Shown here piece by piece: positions 34,191 to 43,431 of a stretch of 61,682 nucleotides of DNA (the stretch's first letter is position 1; every line of letters begins with the position of its first letter). This DNA comes from Planctomycetota bacterium (lineage in GTDB: Bacteria; Planctomycetota; SZUA-567; H5-PLA8). Where the stretch lies: the NCBI GenBank assembly GCA_016200135.1, contig JACQFI010000104.1, positions 1-61,682 on the forward strand. Direction: 5' to 3'. Below the pieces are notes generated by a model that saw only the letters and a program-made list of their open reading frames with translations, was not told where the DNA came from and searched no databases. The position numbers and the translations under genes were made by a program.

Positions 34191-35414
34191 TTAGAAAAGC
34201 GTGGTCGCCGCTTCGAGCACGGCGCCTGCAAACGACTCGTCGTTGATGTGCGCATCCACTTCCCGGTACGCGATCTCTTTCGAGAGACCGGCCTGCAGTT
34301 CCGCCCGAAACGCCGCGTCGGTCTCGTGGTCCCAGAACTCGCCGCCCTGCGCATGGTTGGGAATCGAGAGCCCCTGGGTGGGCACAAGCAATTCGACGCG
34401 GCCCTTCGCGGCGTTCAGTTTCTTCGCCGTCTGCCGCGCAACTTCGAGCTGCTCGGTTCGCGTGAGCCGCACGAGCGTGAACTCGGGGTTGTGGTAGTAG
34501 CTCGGCCGTCCGCGGTACTTCTCGGGGACCTCGTGCTTCGGGCCCAGCACCACGAAATCGACGCAGCCGGGCACGATGAGCTGCGGCAGCCCGAGCCGGC
34601 CCGCGGTCTCCATCCGCTGCGGTCCGCCGGTATGAAAACCGCCGGCGATCTCGCCCGCGAGCTCGCTGAGCGTGTAGTCGATCACGCCGTGGAAGAGCCC
34701 GAGTTCGAAGAGTTCCTCCATTGCCGGCCCGCCGACGCCGTTGGCGTGGAAGATGACGAGGTCGTAGCCCTTGGGCTCGAAGCGGTCCTTGATCCACATC
34801 AGCGGGCGCGTGGTGTTGCCAAGCATCGTCGCGGCGATCTGCTTCTTGCCGGAGGTTTTGGTGAGGCCGCGCTTCTCGAACGAGAGCGCCATGCCCGCGA
34901 TCGCCGCCGCGGCGCTGTCGAAGACCTGCGTGGAGACTGCATTCAGGCCCAGGATATCGACCACCGAGTGCATCACGAAGATGTCTTTGGTGCCGACGAA
35001 CGGCCCGAAGGACCGGCGGCCCGATGCGATCGGCGAGACGACGAGTTTGGGGATGCCGATGGGCAGCGCTTTCATGGCCGCCGTGGCGAGGACCGTGCCT
35101 TCGGCGCCGCCGAGCGCCACCAGCCCGTGAATCTTCTTTTCCGCATAGAGGCCCTGCGCGATCTTGCGCACGCCTTTGAGCATCTGTTCGACGGCCTTGC
35201 CGCGGCTGCCGGCGTTGCGCAGCGCGTCGATATGGCTGCCCGCGGCGCTGGCGACTTGCTGGCGCGTGATGTCCGGCACGATCCCGGCGGCCTCGCCTAG
35301 AATCCCGCTGTCCAGGACCAGCGTGGAACATCCGAGGTCCCGGATGCGCTCGCTGAGGTAGCGCGTCTCGGGACCCTTGGTGTCCAGCGTGCCGATCACC
35401 AGTACCGTCGCCAT
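34191..35414 (-). CDS. UPF0261 / Tm-1-like protein
   Basis: This 407-residue protein begins MATVLVIGTLDTKGPETRYL, the hallmark of the UPF0261/Tm-1-like ATP-binding family. Further conserved blocks are GLVALGGAEGTVLATAAMK, VFHANGVGGPAMEELF-type sequence (here VIFHANGVGGPAMEEL) and PGCVDFVVLG. Plant Tm-1 binds ATP and inhibits a viral replicase. The bacterial enzymes are commonly found in catabolic gene clusters and their reaction is poorly defined. It lies 10 bases downstream of the alcohol dehydrogenase gene within the six-gene run. Confidence 0.9.
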   Translation of the reverse strand: MATVLVIGTLDTKGPETRYLSERIRDLGCSTLVLDSGILGEAAGIVPDITRQQVASAAGSHIDALRNAGSRGKAVEQMLKGVRKIAQGLYAEKKIHGLVALGGAEGTVLATAAMKALPIGIPKLVVSPIASGRRSFGPFVGTKDIFVMHSVVDILGLNAVSTQVFDSAAAAIAGMALSFEKRGLTKTSGKKQIAATMLGNTTRPLMWIKDRFEPKGYDLVIFHANGVGGPAMEELFELGLFHGVIDYTLSELAGEIAGGFHTGGPQRMETAGRLGLPQLIVPGCVDFVVLGPKHEVPEKYRGRPSYYHNPEFTLVRLTRTEQLEVARQTAKKLNAAKGRVELLVPTQGLSIPNHAQGGEFWDHETDAAFRAELQAGLSKEIAYREVDAHINDESFAGAVLEAATTLF

Positions 35415-35424
35415 AAGGTTCCGC

Positions 35425-36438
35425 TCATTCCCACGGTTTCAAAATGATCTTGCCGCCCTGCTGCGATGCGGAGGTCTCGAAGGCCTCCTGAATGCGGCTC
35501 ATCGGAATCACGTTCGTCACGAGCTTCTCGAGCAGCGGCGACTTTTGGATCACCTGCATGATCTCCGGCACCCACGCCATATTGTAATGCCAGGAGCCGC
35601 TCACCGTCAGTCCTTTGCGGATCAGGTCGTCGCTGACGCGGATCTTCAATTCTTCCTGGCACTCGCCGACGTAGGTGACCTGGCCCTTGCGCCGCGTTGC
35701 GTCGATGCAGAGCCGTTCCGCGTGGATGTTGCCGGCGCAGTCGAGCGCGCAGTCCACGCCCACGCCGCCGGTCAGTTCTCTGATCTTGTCCGTGGCCTTG
35801 GCGTCGCGCGGATCGACCACCGTCGCGCCCATCTCCTGCGCACGCTTCACTCGTTCCGGCGCGAACTCCGCCGCGAGCACCTTCGCGCCGAGATACCGCG
35901 CATTGACGACCGCGCCCAGACCCACCGGCCCGATGCCCGTGATCAGCACCGTATCGGTCGCGCGCACGTTCATCCTTCGAAACGCACCGTACGACGGTCC
36001 CAGCGCGCAGCAGGCGAGCGCCCCGTGCTCGTAGGAGACGCCGTCGGGAATCTTCGGCAGGAGCCAATCGGGCTTCAAAAGGTACTGTGCCATCGTCGCT
36101 TCGCCTTCCGGCGAACCGGTGAACTCTTTGACGCCTTTGCCCTGCTGGCAGTGGATGTACTCGCCCGAGACGCAGAGCGCGCACTTTCCGCAGGCGTACT
36201 GCGGCATCACCACGACGCGGTCGCCCACCTTGACCCGGCACGGCTGCGCCACCGCGACCACTTCCCCTGCGGCCTCGTGGCCCAGGCAGGTGCTCTCCCA
36301 GCCTTTCAGAAAGCCCTTGTACTCCGCGCACATCGGCGCGGCGTGGACTTTCACCACCACCCAGTTCTCCTTGGGCTTGGGGTCGGGCACTTCCAGCAGC
36401 CCGGCCTTCCGTTCACCCAGGATCGCGGCTTTAAGCAT
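35425..36438 (-). CDS. Zinc-dependent alcohol (polyol) dehydrogenase
   Basis: The 337-residue medium-chain dehydrogenase has its catalytic zinc site at C37 and H54/E55 (CLGHEAAGEVV). The structural zinc cysteines are C83, C86, C89 and C97 (YACGKCALCVSGEYIHC). A Rossmann region near residue 168 (VLITGIGPVGLGAVVNA) binds NAD(P). It resembles sorbitol/threonine dehydrogenases. The likely role is oxidation of a sugar alcohol or hydroxy acid in the same pathway as the adjacent epimerases. It lies 3 bases downstream of the epimerase gene at 36442-37257. Confidence 0.9.
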   Translation of the reverse strand: MLKAAILGERKAGLLEVPDPKPKENWVVVKVHAAPMCAEYKGFLKGWESTCLGHEAAGEVVAVAQPCRVKVGDRVVVMPQYACGKCALCVSGEYIHCQQGKGVKEFTGSPEGEATMAQYLLKPDWLLPKIPDGVSYEHGALACCALGPSYGAFRRMNVRATDTVLITGIGPVGLGAVVNARYLGAKVLAAEFAPERVKRAQEMGATVVDPRDAKATDKIRELTGGVGVDCALDCAGNIHAERLCIDATRRKGQVTYVGECQEELKIRVSDDLIRKGLTVSGSWHYNMAWVPEIMQVIQKSPLLEKLVTNVIPMSRIQEAFETSASQQGGKIILKPWE

Positions 36439-36441
36439 GGG

Positions 36442-37257
36442 TCACCCTAAGTACTTTTCGCGGAGCTTGCGTGCGAATGCGCTGGTTCGCGCGATGCTTT
36501 CCACGTCTTTAAGATGGTACTGCGAGAGCAGCGGTCCCTTGAACTGGATCTCCGCGAGCCCCTTGAACAGGCCTTCGTAGTCGATGGTGTCGCCGTCGCT
36601 GCCCGGCTCGCCGCGGTGGCTGCCGGAGAGATGCACGTCGCCCAGGTGGCCCTTCATAGCCAGGATGGACGGATATGGTTGGACCTTGTCGTTGTTGAGG
36701 TGGTACGTGTCGCAGGTCAGCTTCACCTTCGACGCGTACTCGTTGAGGAACGCGACGCCCTCGCGGAAATTGTCGAGCGTGTGGTTCTTCTCGAACTCGA
36801 GCGTCACCGTCAATCCCGCGGCCGTCGCGGCGGGGACGATCTCGCGCAGGTTCCCCGCCAGCGTCTTCTGCGCGTCCTCCTTGGCGACCACCGGCGTCTT
36901 GGGATGCACGCCCGGCAGGTTCGGCCAGATCCCGAGGTAGCTCGATCCCAGGCGCTTCGCAACTTTGAGCACCGTCTTCAAGTGCGCGGCGTTCTCGGAT
37001 TCCTTACCCGGCGTGGTAAGCGTGAAGATCCCGAAATGAATCGTCGGCGCGGCGACCTTGTGCTGCGCCAGCGACTTTTCCACCTCGAGCAACTGCGCGT
37101 CCTCGCCCGAGACAAAGCCCGAGTTGATGTACAGATTCAAGGCCTCATAGCCGGCCTTCCCAACCATCTCGATGATCTGCGTGACCGGGAAGACGCCCTG
37201 CGTCCCGGCGTAGGGATCGAATCCGATCGGGCACTTGTTTGAAGCTGCGGATGACAT
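36442..37257 (-). CDS. Sugar phosphate isomerase/epimerase (TIM barrel)
   Basis: The 271-residue protein is of the xylose-isomerase-like (AP endonuclease 2) superfamily. The start at 37257 has AGGAG nine bases upstream; the frame extends to 37299 but those residues are not typical. Barrel strands carry VTLEFEKNH and VKLTCDTYHLNND, with the Glu, Asp and His expected for a divalent-metal site, and GDVHLSGSHRGEPGSD near the end. Family members isomerise or epimerise sugars, inositols or hydroxypyruvate. It shares only fold-level similarity with its neighbour at 37330-38217. Confidence 0.83.
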   Translation of the reverse strand: MSSAASNKCPIGFDPYAGTQGVFPVTQIIEMVGKAGYEALNLYINSGFVSGEDAQLLEVEKSLAQHKVAAPTIHFGIFTLTTPGKESENAAHLKTVLKVAKRLGSSYLGIWPNLPGVHPKTPVVAKEDAQKTLAGNLREIVPAATAAGLTVTLEFEKNHTLDNFREGVAFLNEYASKVKLTCDTYHLNNDKVQPYPSILAMKGHLGDVHLSGSHRGEPGSDGDTIDYEGLFKGLAEIQFKGPLLSQYHLKDVESIARTSAFARKLREKYLG

Positions 37258-37329
37258 GGATGTGGGCTCCTTTATTGCCCGCAGCCGCGGCTCTCGCATT
37301 TACCGGGAGCCGCGCGCTGCGAGCCGATA

Positions 37330-38217
37330 TTACTTCGGTTCGCTCTTGCGAATGTGCTTGATGCAGTTCTCGAAGTGCTTGCTGTACTCGGCGTCGCTCA
37401 TCAGGTCGCTGCCGTGGTCGCGGATGAACTTCAGTTCTTCCGCGGTCGCCGTGGTGCCAGAGTCTTCCTTCTTGCCGGCCAACGGGCTGCGGTCCATCGG
37501 CACGACGAACTCGGTGGTGAGGTACCCCGTGTAGCCCGCTTTCTTCAGCGTGGCGAGCAGCTTCGGCCAGTCCCACGTGCCTTCGCCGGGCGCGCGGCGG
37601 TTGTTGTCGGCGATGTGGAAGTCGTTCAGCTTCTTGCCCACGTTGAGGATCGCCTGGTACTGGTCGGCCTCTTCGATGTTGATGTGGAATGCGTCGAGGC
37701 AGACGCCGAGGTCGTCGCCGACGGCCTTGGCGAGGCAGAGGGCCTGGTCGTGGCGGTTGAGGAAGTTGGTCTCGAAGCGGTTGAGCGGCTCCAGCGCGAT
37801 GCGGACCTTCTGCTTGCGGGCGTGGTCGGCGATGGGCTTGAGGCTCTCGACGGCCCAGTTCCATTCAGTCTCGGGGTCGGACATGGGATTGATCTTGCCG
37901 ACTTCGCTGGGCACGATCGTCATGATCTCGCCGCCCAGTTCCTTCACCATCGTGATGCAGTCTTTCAGGTACTCGATGCTGCCGATGCGCAGGTACTTGT
38001 CCGCATTGATCAGGTCGCGGCACTTGAGCATGATCGAGACCGAGCCCCAGCAGTTGATCTTGAACTTCTTGAGCAGCGCGCGGGTCTCGCGCGGCTCGTA
38101 CTTCGCGGGCTCGCCCATGATCTCGATGCCTTCGTAGCCGAGGCGTTGCAGGCGGGCGAGCGTGACTTCGAGCGGTTCGGGGCGCATCCAGTTGTGCACG
38201 GCGAGTCGGAAAGACAT
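37330..38217 (-). CDS. Sugar phosphate isomerase/epimerase (TIM barrel)
   Basis: The 295-residue protein starts at 38217 after AAGGAGAG. It begins MSFRLAVHNWMRPEPLEVTL, then RLGYEGIEIMGEP, the usual first strand and helix of the xylose-isomerase-like barrel. Metal-ligand candidates occur in VRIALEPLNRFE, GVCLDAFHINIEE and NDFHIADNNRRAPGEG, and LTTEFVVPMDRSPL closes the barrel. It is the first gene of the six-gene minus-strand run. The preceding 190 bases (38218-38408) include an AT-rich stretch near 38330-38370 that may hold its promoter. Confidence 0.85.
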   Translation of the reverse strand: MSFRLAVHNWMRPEPLEVTLARLQRLGYEGIEIMGEPAKYEPRETRALLKKFKINCWGSVSIMLKCRDLINADKYLRIGSIEYLKDCITMVKELGGEIMTIVPSEVGKINPMSDPETEWNWAVESLKPIADHARKQKVRIALEPLNRFETNFLNRHDQALCLAKAVGDDLGVCLDAFHINIEEADQYQAILNVGKKLNDFHIADNNRRAPGEGTWDWPKLLATLKKAGYTGYLTTEFVVPMDRSPLAGKKEDSGTTATAEELKFIRDHGSDLMSDAEYSKHFENCIKHIRKSEPK

Positions 38218-38408
38218 GGCGTACTCTCCTTCATGAAGGCTTGGCGCGGGGCCTAAAGCCGGGTTCCCATAGACTCTCTCACCGCGAACATCTTGCACGC
38301 AGCCGCAGGGAAGGCAATAGGAAAATGTTAGATTTTGTGATAATATGATATGTTTTGGTTTATTGTTTAACCCGCTTGCTGGTGCGTAGTTGCACCGTTA
38401 TCGATGCA

Positions 38409-39908
38409 TCAACCTCGCCCCGGCGGCCGGATCGGTTCGATGTGGTTGTCCTGCGGCGCATCGAACCACGCGGGATCGGGTTCCGGCAGGTGCCTGGACC
38501 GGTGCCACTTCGTTAGGAGTGTCTCCTCTTTCTGGAGCAAGGCCAGACGCGTGGCCATCCGTTCGGGGTCCCATTCTTCGAGCACGCGGGCCTTCAGGTC
38601 GGCGCACACCTGCGCGCATGCGGGATCGGTGGCGCGATTGTGAAACTCGTGGGGGTCCTCGTCCAGGTTAAAGAGTTCGGGCGCATTGCCGTGGTAATAG
38701 CAATACTTCCAAGGGCCGCGCCGGACCATGCGCTGCGGCTGCATGCCGTTCCAGGAGACATGTTCGGCAAAGGTCTCGTTAACCCAATTCGACGAATCGC
38801 CTTTGAGCAGGCGCGCGAAACTTCGCCCGTCCGCGCCCGGAAGGCCCTCCGCGCCGGCCAGGTCGAGCAGGGTCGGGCCGAGATCGATCAGGTTCACGTT
38901 CTCGCACCGGACCAGGCCGCTCAAGCGCACGCCGGGACCGGCCATGAGCAGCGGCACGCCCACGCTGCCTTCGTAGAACGTGCTCTTCCACCACATCCCG
39001 TGCTCGCCAAGCTGTTCGCCGTGATCGGACGTGTACACGACCACCGTGTTCTCTTGGAGCCCGCTCTCGCGCAACGCGTCGAGCATGCGCCCGACGCAGC
39101 GGTCGAGGAACGTCACGAGGCCCAGGTAGGCGCAGTGCACGCGCCGCCGTATCACCGCATCGGGCAGCGGGTCGATTCCGCTCCGCTTGCGCATCTCCTG
39201 GTGGACCGGATGCAACGTATCGAGCCGGGGATCGGGAAGATCGGCATCGGTGAGCGCGTCCCAGTAGCGGTAGAAGTCTTCCGGCGGCGCGACGAAAGGG
39301 CAGTGCGGGCTGGCGAGGCCCGCGACCAGCATGAAGGGCTTCGTTTCCGCGGAACTTTTCCGCGCCTTCCGTTCCTGCAGCCAGCGGACGGTCGCGTCGG
39401 TGACGGCTTCGTCGTACGCATGATAGCCGGTGCGGCCGGGGCCGCTTTTTGCGATGCCCGCGCGCGACATGCCGGGCGTATCCACCAGATTGCCGAGCAC
39501 CGGCTCCAGGCCCCAGCCTTTCTTGATGAACGCGGACGGCGGCACGTCGCCGATCAGGCGCCGCTCGAACCCGTGCCGCTGGTCGAAGCCGACGAAATGC
39601 ATGCGCCCCGAGAGAACGGTCTCGTACCCGGCGGCGTGGAATGCATGCGCAAAGGTCGGGATATCGCTGGAAAGTTCGGAGAGGTTGGTCAGGCAGTCGG
39701 TCCGGTGCGGCCAGCGCGCGGTCATGAACGCCATGCGCGAAGGTCCGCAGAGCGGAAAAGGGCAGGAGGTGTTTTCAAAGCGTGCGCCGCGCGCGGCCAG
39801 GGCATCCAGGTTGGGCGTGTGTGAGCGCTGGCGATCGGCGCATCCCAAGGCGCGCTTGTGATGCTGATCGCTCATGAGCAGCAGGATGTTCGGTTGCGAG
39901 TGCGGCAC
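38409..39908 (-). CDS. Sulfatase (formylglycine-dependent)
   Basis: The 499-residue arylsulfatase-family protein begins PNILLLMSDQHHKRALGC, the N-terminal metal site. The nucleophile motif is C54-G-P-S-R58, matching CxPxR, whose Cys is converted to formylglycine. Other hallmarks are VVVYTSDHGEQLGEHGMWWKSTFYEGSVGVPL. No signal peptide is visible, so it may act in the cytoplasm or be exported otherwise. No sulfatase-maturating enzyme is in the window. Together with the second sulfatase and GH51 it points to desulfation of sulfated glycans or sugars. Confidence 0.93.
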   Translation of the reverse strand: MPHSQPNILLLMSDQHHKRALGCADRQRSHTPNLDALAARGARFENTSCPFPLCGPSRMAFMTARWPHRTDCLTNLSELSSDIPTFAHAFHAAGYETVLSGRMHFVGFDQRHGFERRLIGDVPPSAFIKKGWGLEPVLGNLVDTPGMSRAGIAKSGPGRTGYHAYDEAVTDATVRWLQERKARKSSAETKPFMLVAGLASPHCPFVAPPEDFYRYWDALTDADLPDPRLDTLHPVHQEMRKRSGIDPLPDAVIRRRVHCAYLGLVTFLDRCVGRMLDALRESGLQENTVVVYTSDHGEQLGEHGMWWKSTFYEGSVGVPLLMAGPGVRLSGLVRCENVNLIDLGPTLLDLAGAEGLPGADGRSFARLLKGDSSNWVNETFAEHVSWNGMQPQRMVRRGPWKYCYYHGNAPELFNLDEDPHEFHNRATDPACAQVCADLKARVLEEWDPERMATRLALLQKEETLLTKWHRSRHLPEPDPAWFDAPQDNHIEPIRPPGRG

Positions 39909-39948
39909 GCGGTCCTTTTGGCCGGTCTGGCAGCGCGGGCGCGTACCG

Positions 39949-40734
39949 CTAGCTCCGCACCGATTCGCCTCGCCGGGATCTCTTGAGGATATCCTTCACT
40001 TCTTGCACGCCGTCTTCCGTGACCAGCAGGTCGAAGTCTTCGATCCGGCCAAGCTGGTACGGCGCGAGGAAGTTTACTTTGCTCATGTCGAGCGCCAGCA
40101 CCTTCTTCGCGGCGCGGCTCATAAAGGCTTGCTTTACCGCGACGCCCTCAGGAGTCGAGTCGTTTACCGTGCCGTCTTCTTGCATCCAGCCGGTGGCCGA
40201 GACGATCGCGAAATCGAAGCGCAGGCCCTCGACGCACTTTACCGAGAGCGGCCCCACCAGCGAGCCCGTGCGCGGGTGCGGTTCGCCGCCGGTGAGCGCC
40301 ACGCGGAACCCTGCGTTGCGCCGATTGAGCTCCTGAAAGAGGGGAATCCCGTTCGTCAGGATGAATAGGCTGCCCCCGGCCGCGGGCGGTTTGAGCGCGA
40401 ACGCGACCTGGAAGACCGTGGTGCTGGCGTCGAACGCGAGTGTGCGCGCACCTTCCGCGAGTTTGGCGAGATGTTTGGCGATCTGGCGCTTGGCCGGCGC
40501 GGCGGCGGGCGCGCGTTCGTCGAAGGGCCGCGCGGCGTTCGACTGCGCGGCCTGCGGGAGCGCCACCGCGCCACCGTGGACCTTGCGCAGCATCCCGGCC
40601 GCGGCGAGCGCGTCCAGGTCGCGGTGCACGGTCATGCGGCTGACCTTGAGCAACTCGCTGGCCTTGCCCACCGAGAGCGCACTGTTCTTGGAGAGCGCGG
40701 AGAGCAGCTTGCGGCGTCGTTCTTCGGCAATCAT
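39949..40734 (-). CDS. DeoR-family transcriptional regulator
   Basis: The 261-residue protein has an N-terminal winged helix (about 5-55) with SVGKASELLKVSRMTVHRDL, typical of DeoR. The DeoRC sugar-phosphate sensor domain follows (LAFDASTTVFQVA, GGEPHPRTGSLVGPL, VEGLRFDFAIVSATG). Such proteins usually repress sugar catabolic operons until a phosphorylated sugar binds. It is encoded 40 bases upstream of the sulfatase on the same strand, so it probably controls that gene, and possibly the epimerase-dehydrogenase run beyond. Confidence 0.9.
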   Translation of the reverse strand: MIAEERRRKLLSALSKNSALSVGKASELLKVSRMTVHRDLDALAAAGMLRKVHGGAVALPQAAQSNAARPFDERAPAAAPAKRQIAKHLAKLAEGARTLAFDASTTVFQVAFALKPPAAGGSLFILTNGIPLFQELNRRNAGFRVALTGGEPHPRTGSLVGPLSVKCVEGLRFDFAIVSATGWMQEDGTVNDSTPEGVAVKQAFMSRAAKKVLALDMSKVNFLAPYQLGRIEDFDLLVTEDGVQEVKDILKRSRRGESVRS

Positions 40735-40828
40735 GCGCGGCTTGATATCACAAAACAGAACAAAATGGAACAGGCAAAATCACAAAAGATACCGTGACGG
40801 TCTTCCGGGATGGTTAACGGATGGTTTT

Positions 40829-40909
40829 AATCCGCCAAGACGCCAATACGCCAGGAACGGCTTATACATGGTTGGTGAGTCTTGGCGCTTTGGCGTCGTG
40901 GCGGTTTAG
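40829..40909. repeat. Dispersed palindromic repeat, copy 1
   Basis: Left arm CCGCCAAGACGCCAATACGC and right arm GCGCTTTGGCGTCGTGGCGG can pair at about 23 of 28 positions around a central region of about 22 bases. A second member with the same arm sequence lies at 52182-52263. Both sit between genes. No ORF is affected; this looks like a REP/MITE-like element. Confidence 0.75.
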
Positions 40910-40923
40910 ATTGACGGTGATCC

Positions 40924-41793
40924 TTAGTGTTCAGAATTCCGGAAGGCCCGGGGGCTCCGGCCCGCGTGGCGCTTGAACGAAGTGGAGAAGGCGAAGACGT
41001 TCTCGTAGCCCACCAGCGCGGCGATCTGCTTAAGCGGATACGCGGTGTTGCGCAGGAGTTCTTCCGCGCGCTCCATGCGCAGCCGCGTGACGACGCGCAT
41101 CGGCGCGCGACCGGAGTTCCGTACGCACTGGCGGTGGAACTGAACAGCCGAGAGGTGCGCACGCGCCGCCAGCTCGCCGACGGACCACGGATGCGCCAGC
41201 CGCGCGTTCACCTGGTCCCAGATCTCCGCGAGCTTGTGCTGCACCGCGCGCGCCCGCAGGTCCACGTCCGGCGCCATCTCGCGGCGCAGGTAGAGCGAGA
41301 CGATCTCCGCATAGTGGCGTACCGCCGCCTCGGCATCGGGACCTGAGTGCTGTGATTCGGAAAGGACGCCCTCGAGCAGCGGCGCGATCCGTTCGCCAAG
41401 ATAAGAAGGCCGCACGCGCCATGCGCCGGGCTTTAGCGAGCGCCACATGCTCGTCTCGTTCATGTGGAACCAGAGCATCCGCCAGCGCGCTCCGCCGAGC
41501 CGGTATCCGCAGACCGTGCGCGCGGGCACGATCAGCAATGTGCCGCGCGTCAGCGCCTCCCACCGCTTTCCGTCCAAAGCGATGCCGCGCCCCGAGAGCG
41601 TGTAGCAGAGTACGTGAAAGTCCGGGTTCATGCGTGCGATCTTGTAGCCGGTCCGCAGGTCGCTCAGCCCCGACATGTTGATGGCCAGATCGGTGAGCGG
41701 TCGGCAGCCGGGATGCTTGAGCGGCAGGAAGCGCTCGTGGCACTGCCTGTGAATAAAGAAAGTTTCACAAATGTCTTTGAAAGAAGCGCCCAT
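40924..41793 (-). CDS. AraC-family transcriptional regulator
   Basis: The 289-residue protein has an N-terminal cupin-like sensor (about 20-150, GRGIALDGKRWEALTRGTLL) and a C-terminal AraC-type double helix-turn-helix (about 185-285). Conserved positions are LAARAHLSAVQFHRQCVRNS and QIAALVGYENVFAFSTSFKR. Arabinose-type regulators of this layout activate adjacent catabolic genes. It is divergent from the GH51 gene with 139 bases between, making GH51 the likely target. Confidence 0.9.
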   Translation of the reverse strand: MGASFKDICETFFIHRQCHERFLPLKHPGCRPLTDLAINMSGLSDLRTGYKIARMNPDFHVLCYTLSGRGIALDGKRWEALTRGTLLIVPARTVCGYRLGGARWRMLWFHMNETSMWRSLKPGAWRVRPSYLGERIAPLLEGVLSESQHSGPDAEAAVRHYAEIVSLYLRREMAPDVDLRARAVQHKLAEIWDQVNARLAHPWSVGELAARAHLSAVQFHRQCVRNSGRAPMRVVTRLRMERAEELLRNTAYPLKQIAALVGYENVFAFSTSFKRHAGRSPRAFRNSEH

Positions 41794-41932
41794 TTCCGTA
41801 TTGGCCCCATGCGGATAGGATATTTACGTTCAGTCCGATTCTACCTATGGAATGGTAGAGCGGGAAGCGCAAAAGCGACGGCGGCCTAAAGATTGTTCTC
41901 CGGCCGTCTGAAATCGAGTGAAAGGATAAGCA

Positions 41933-43426
41933 ATGTCTCTCGAGACTACGTGCCTGCATCTCCACCGCCAGCACACGCTCGGTCCCGTGGACCCGCGCGT
42001 CTTCGGAGGTTTCCTCGAACACATGGGCCGCGCGGTCTACGAGGGCGTCTACGCGCCCGAGAGCAAGCACGCCGACGCGGACGGCTGCCGCAAGGACGTG
42101 CTCGGCGCGCTGCAGCCGCTGCAGATGACCGCCATGCGCTACCCCGGCGGCAACTTCGCCAGCGGCTACCATTGGCAGGACGGCATCGGCCCGCGTTCTC
42201 AGCGCCCGAAGATGCGCGAGTTCGCTTGGCAGAGCCTTGAGCCGAACCAGTTCGGCACCGACGAGTACATCCGCCTCTGCCGCAAGATGAACTGGACGCC
42301 GATGCTCACCGTGAACCTGGGCACCGGCTCACCGGAAGAAGCGCGCAACTGGGTCGAGTACAGCAACGCGCCGGCGGGCACCAAATACGCCGATATGCGC
42401 GCGGCGAACGGTTCGCGCGAACCGCATGCTGTGAAACTCTGGTGCCTCGGCAACGAGATGGACGGCGCGTGGCAACTCGGGCATGTGCCCGCCAATCAGT
42501 ACGCGATCCGTGCGCAGCAGGCCGCCAAGATGATGAAGGACACCGATAAGTCCATCGAACTCGTCGCCTGCGGTTCGTGCGGAACCGGCATGCCCACCTA
42601 TATGGAGTGGGATCGGGAGGTCCTTGAGTACGTCGGCGACTTTGCGGACTACATCTCGCTGCACCGCTACGTCGGCAATCCCAAGGACGACACGCCAGAC
42701 TTCCTGGCCGTCACCAACAGCATCGACCGGCAGATTGAGGAGATGGATGCGGCCTGCCGCTTCGTCCAGGCCCGGCGCAAGAGCAAGAAGCGCGCGTACC
42801 TCTGCTTCGACGAATGGAACGTCTGGTACAAGAACCAGGAGATGAACGGCGCGGGCGCGTTCGCGCCGCATCTGGTCGAAGAGGTCTACAATCTCGAAGA
42901 CGCGCTAGTCGTTGCGGGCTTCCTGCAGAGCTTCATCCGCCACGCCGATTGCGTGAAGATCGCCAACCTCGCGCAGATCGTGAACGTGATCGCGCCGATT
43001 CTCACGCGCGGCGATGAGATGCTGCTTCAATCCATCTATTACCCCTTCGTAATGATTACGAAGCGCCGCGACGGCGTGAGCCTGCGCCCGGCCGTGACGG
43101 GCCCGTCGTACGAGAGCAAGAACTACGGCTCCGCGAACTATGTCGATGCCAGTGCGATTCTCGGTGCGCGCCGGCTACACGTCTTCCTCGCCAATCGCCA
43201 CGGGAGCGAGCACACGAAGGTGAAGATCGAGGCCGCGGACCTGGGAATCACGGGGGTGGAGAGCGCCGAGATCCTCAGCGGCCCAGGCGCAAAGGCGGCC
43301 AACAGCTACGAGAAGCCAGACCTCGTGACCGCGAAGCAGATGACGAGCGTGGAGACCTCCGGCGGGCACGCTACCGTCAGCCTCCCGCCGCTCTCCTTTG
43401 CCGCGGTGACATTCACGTTGGCGTGA
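41933..43426 (+). CDS. Alpha-L-arabinofuranosidase, GH51
   Basis: The 497-residue retaining glycosidase removes terminal alpha-L-arabinofuranosyl groups. The acid/base is E175 in LWCLGNEMDG and the nucleophile is E294 in YLCFDEWNVW. MRYPGGNFASGYHWQDGIGP and HRYVGNPKDDTPDFLA are also diagnostic. A TIM barrel is followed by a C-terminal beta-sandwich (about 400-497). There is no signal peptide, so it acts in the cytoplasm on imported oligosaccharides. GAAAGGATAAGCA precedes the ATG. Divergent and presumably regulated by the AraC protein upstream. Confidence 0.95.
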   Translation: MSLETTCLHLHRQHTLGPVDPRVFGGFLEHMGRAVYEGVYAPESKHADADGCRKDVLGALQPLQMTAMRYPGGNFASGYHWQDGIGPRSQRPKMREFAWQSLEPNQFGTDEYIRLCRKMNWTPMLTVNLGTGSPEEARNWVEYSNAPAGTKYADMRAANGSREPHAVKLWCLGNEMDGAWQLGHVPANQYAIRAQQAAKMMKDTDKSIELVACGSCGTGMPTYMEWDREVLEYVGDFADYISLHRYVGNPKDDTPDFLAVTNSIDRQIEEMDAACRFVQARRKSKKRAYLCFDEWNVWYKNQEMNGAGAFAPHLVEEVYNLEDALVVAGFLQSFIRHADCVKIANLAQIVNVIAPILTRGDEMLLQSIYYPFVMITKRRDGVSLRPAVTGPSYESKNYGSANYVDASAILGARRLHVFLANRHGSEHTKVKIEAADLGITGVESAEILSGPGAKAANSYEKPDLVTAKQMTSVETSGGHATVSLPPLSFAAVTFTLA

Positions 43427-43431
43427 TCAGG

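Noticed and set aside
33109..35331. 740-codon open frame covering the creatininase gene and most of the UPF0261 gene
   Set aside because: Only the 3' half is protein-like and has a ribosome site at 34176. The 5' half is the antiparallel or shifted shadow of the UPF0261 gene in GC-rich sequence.
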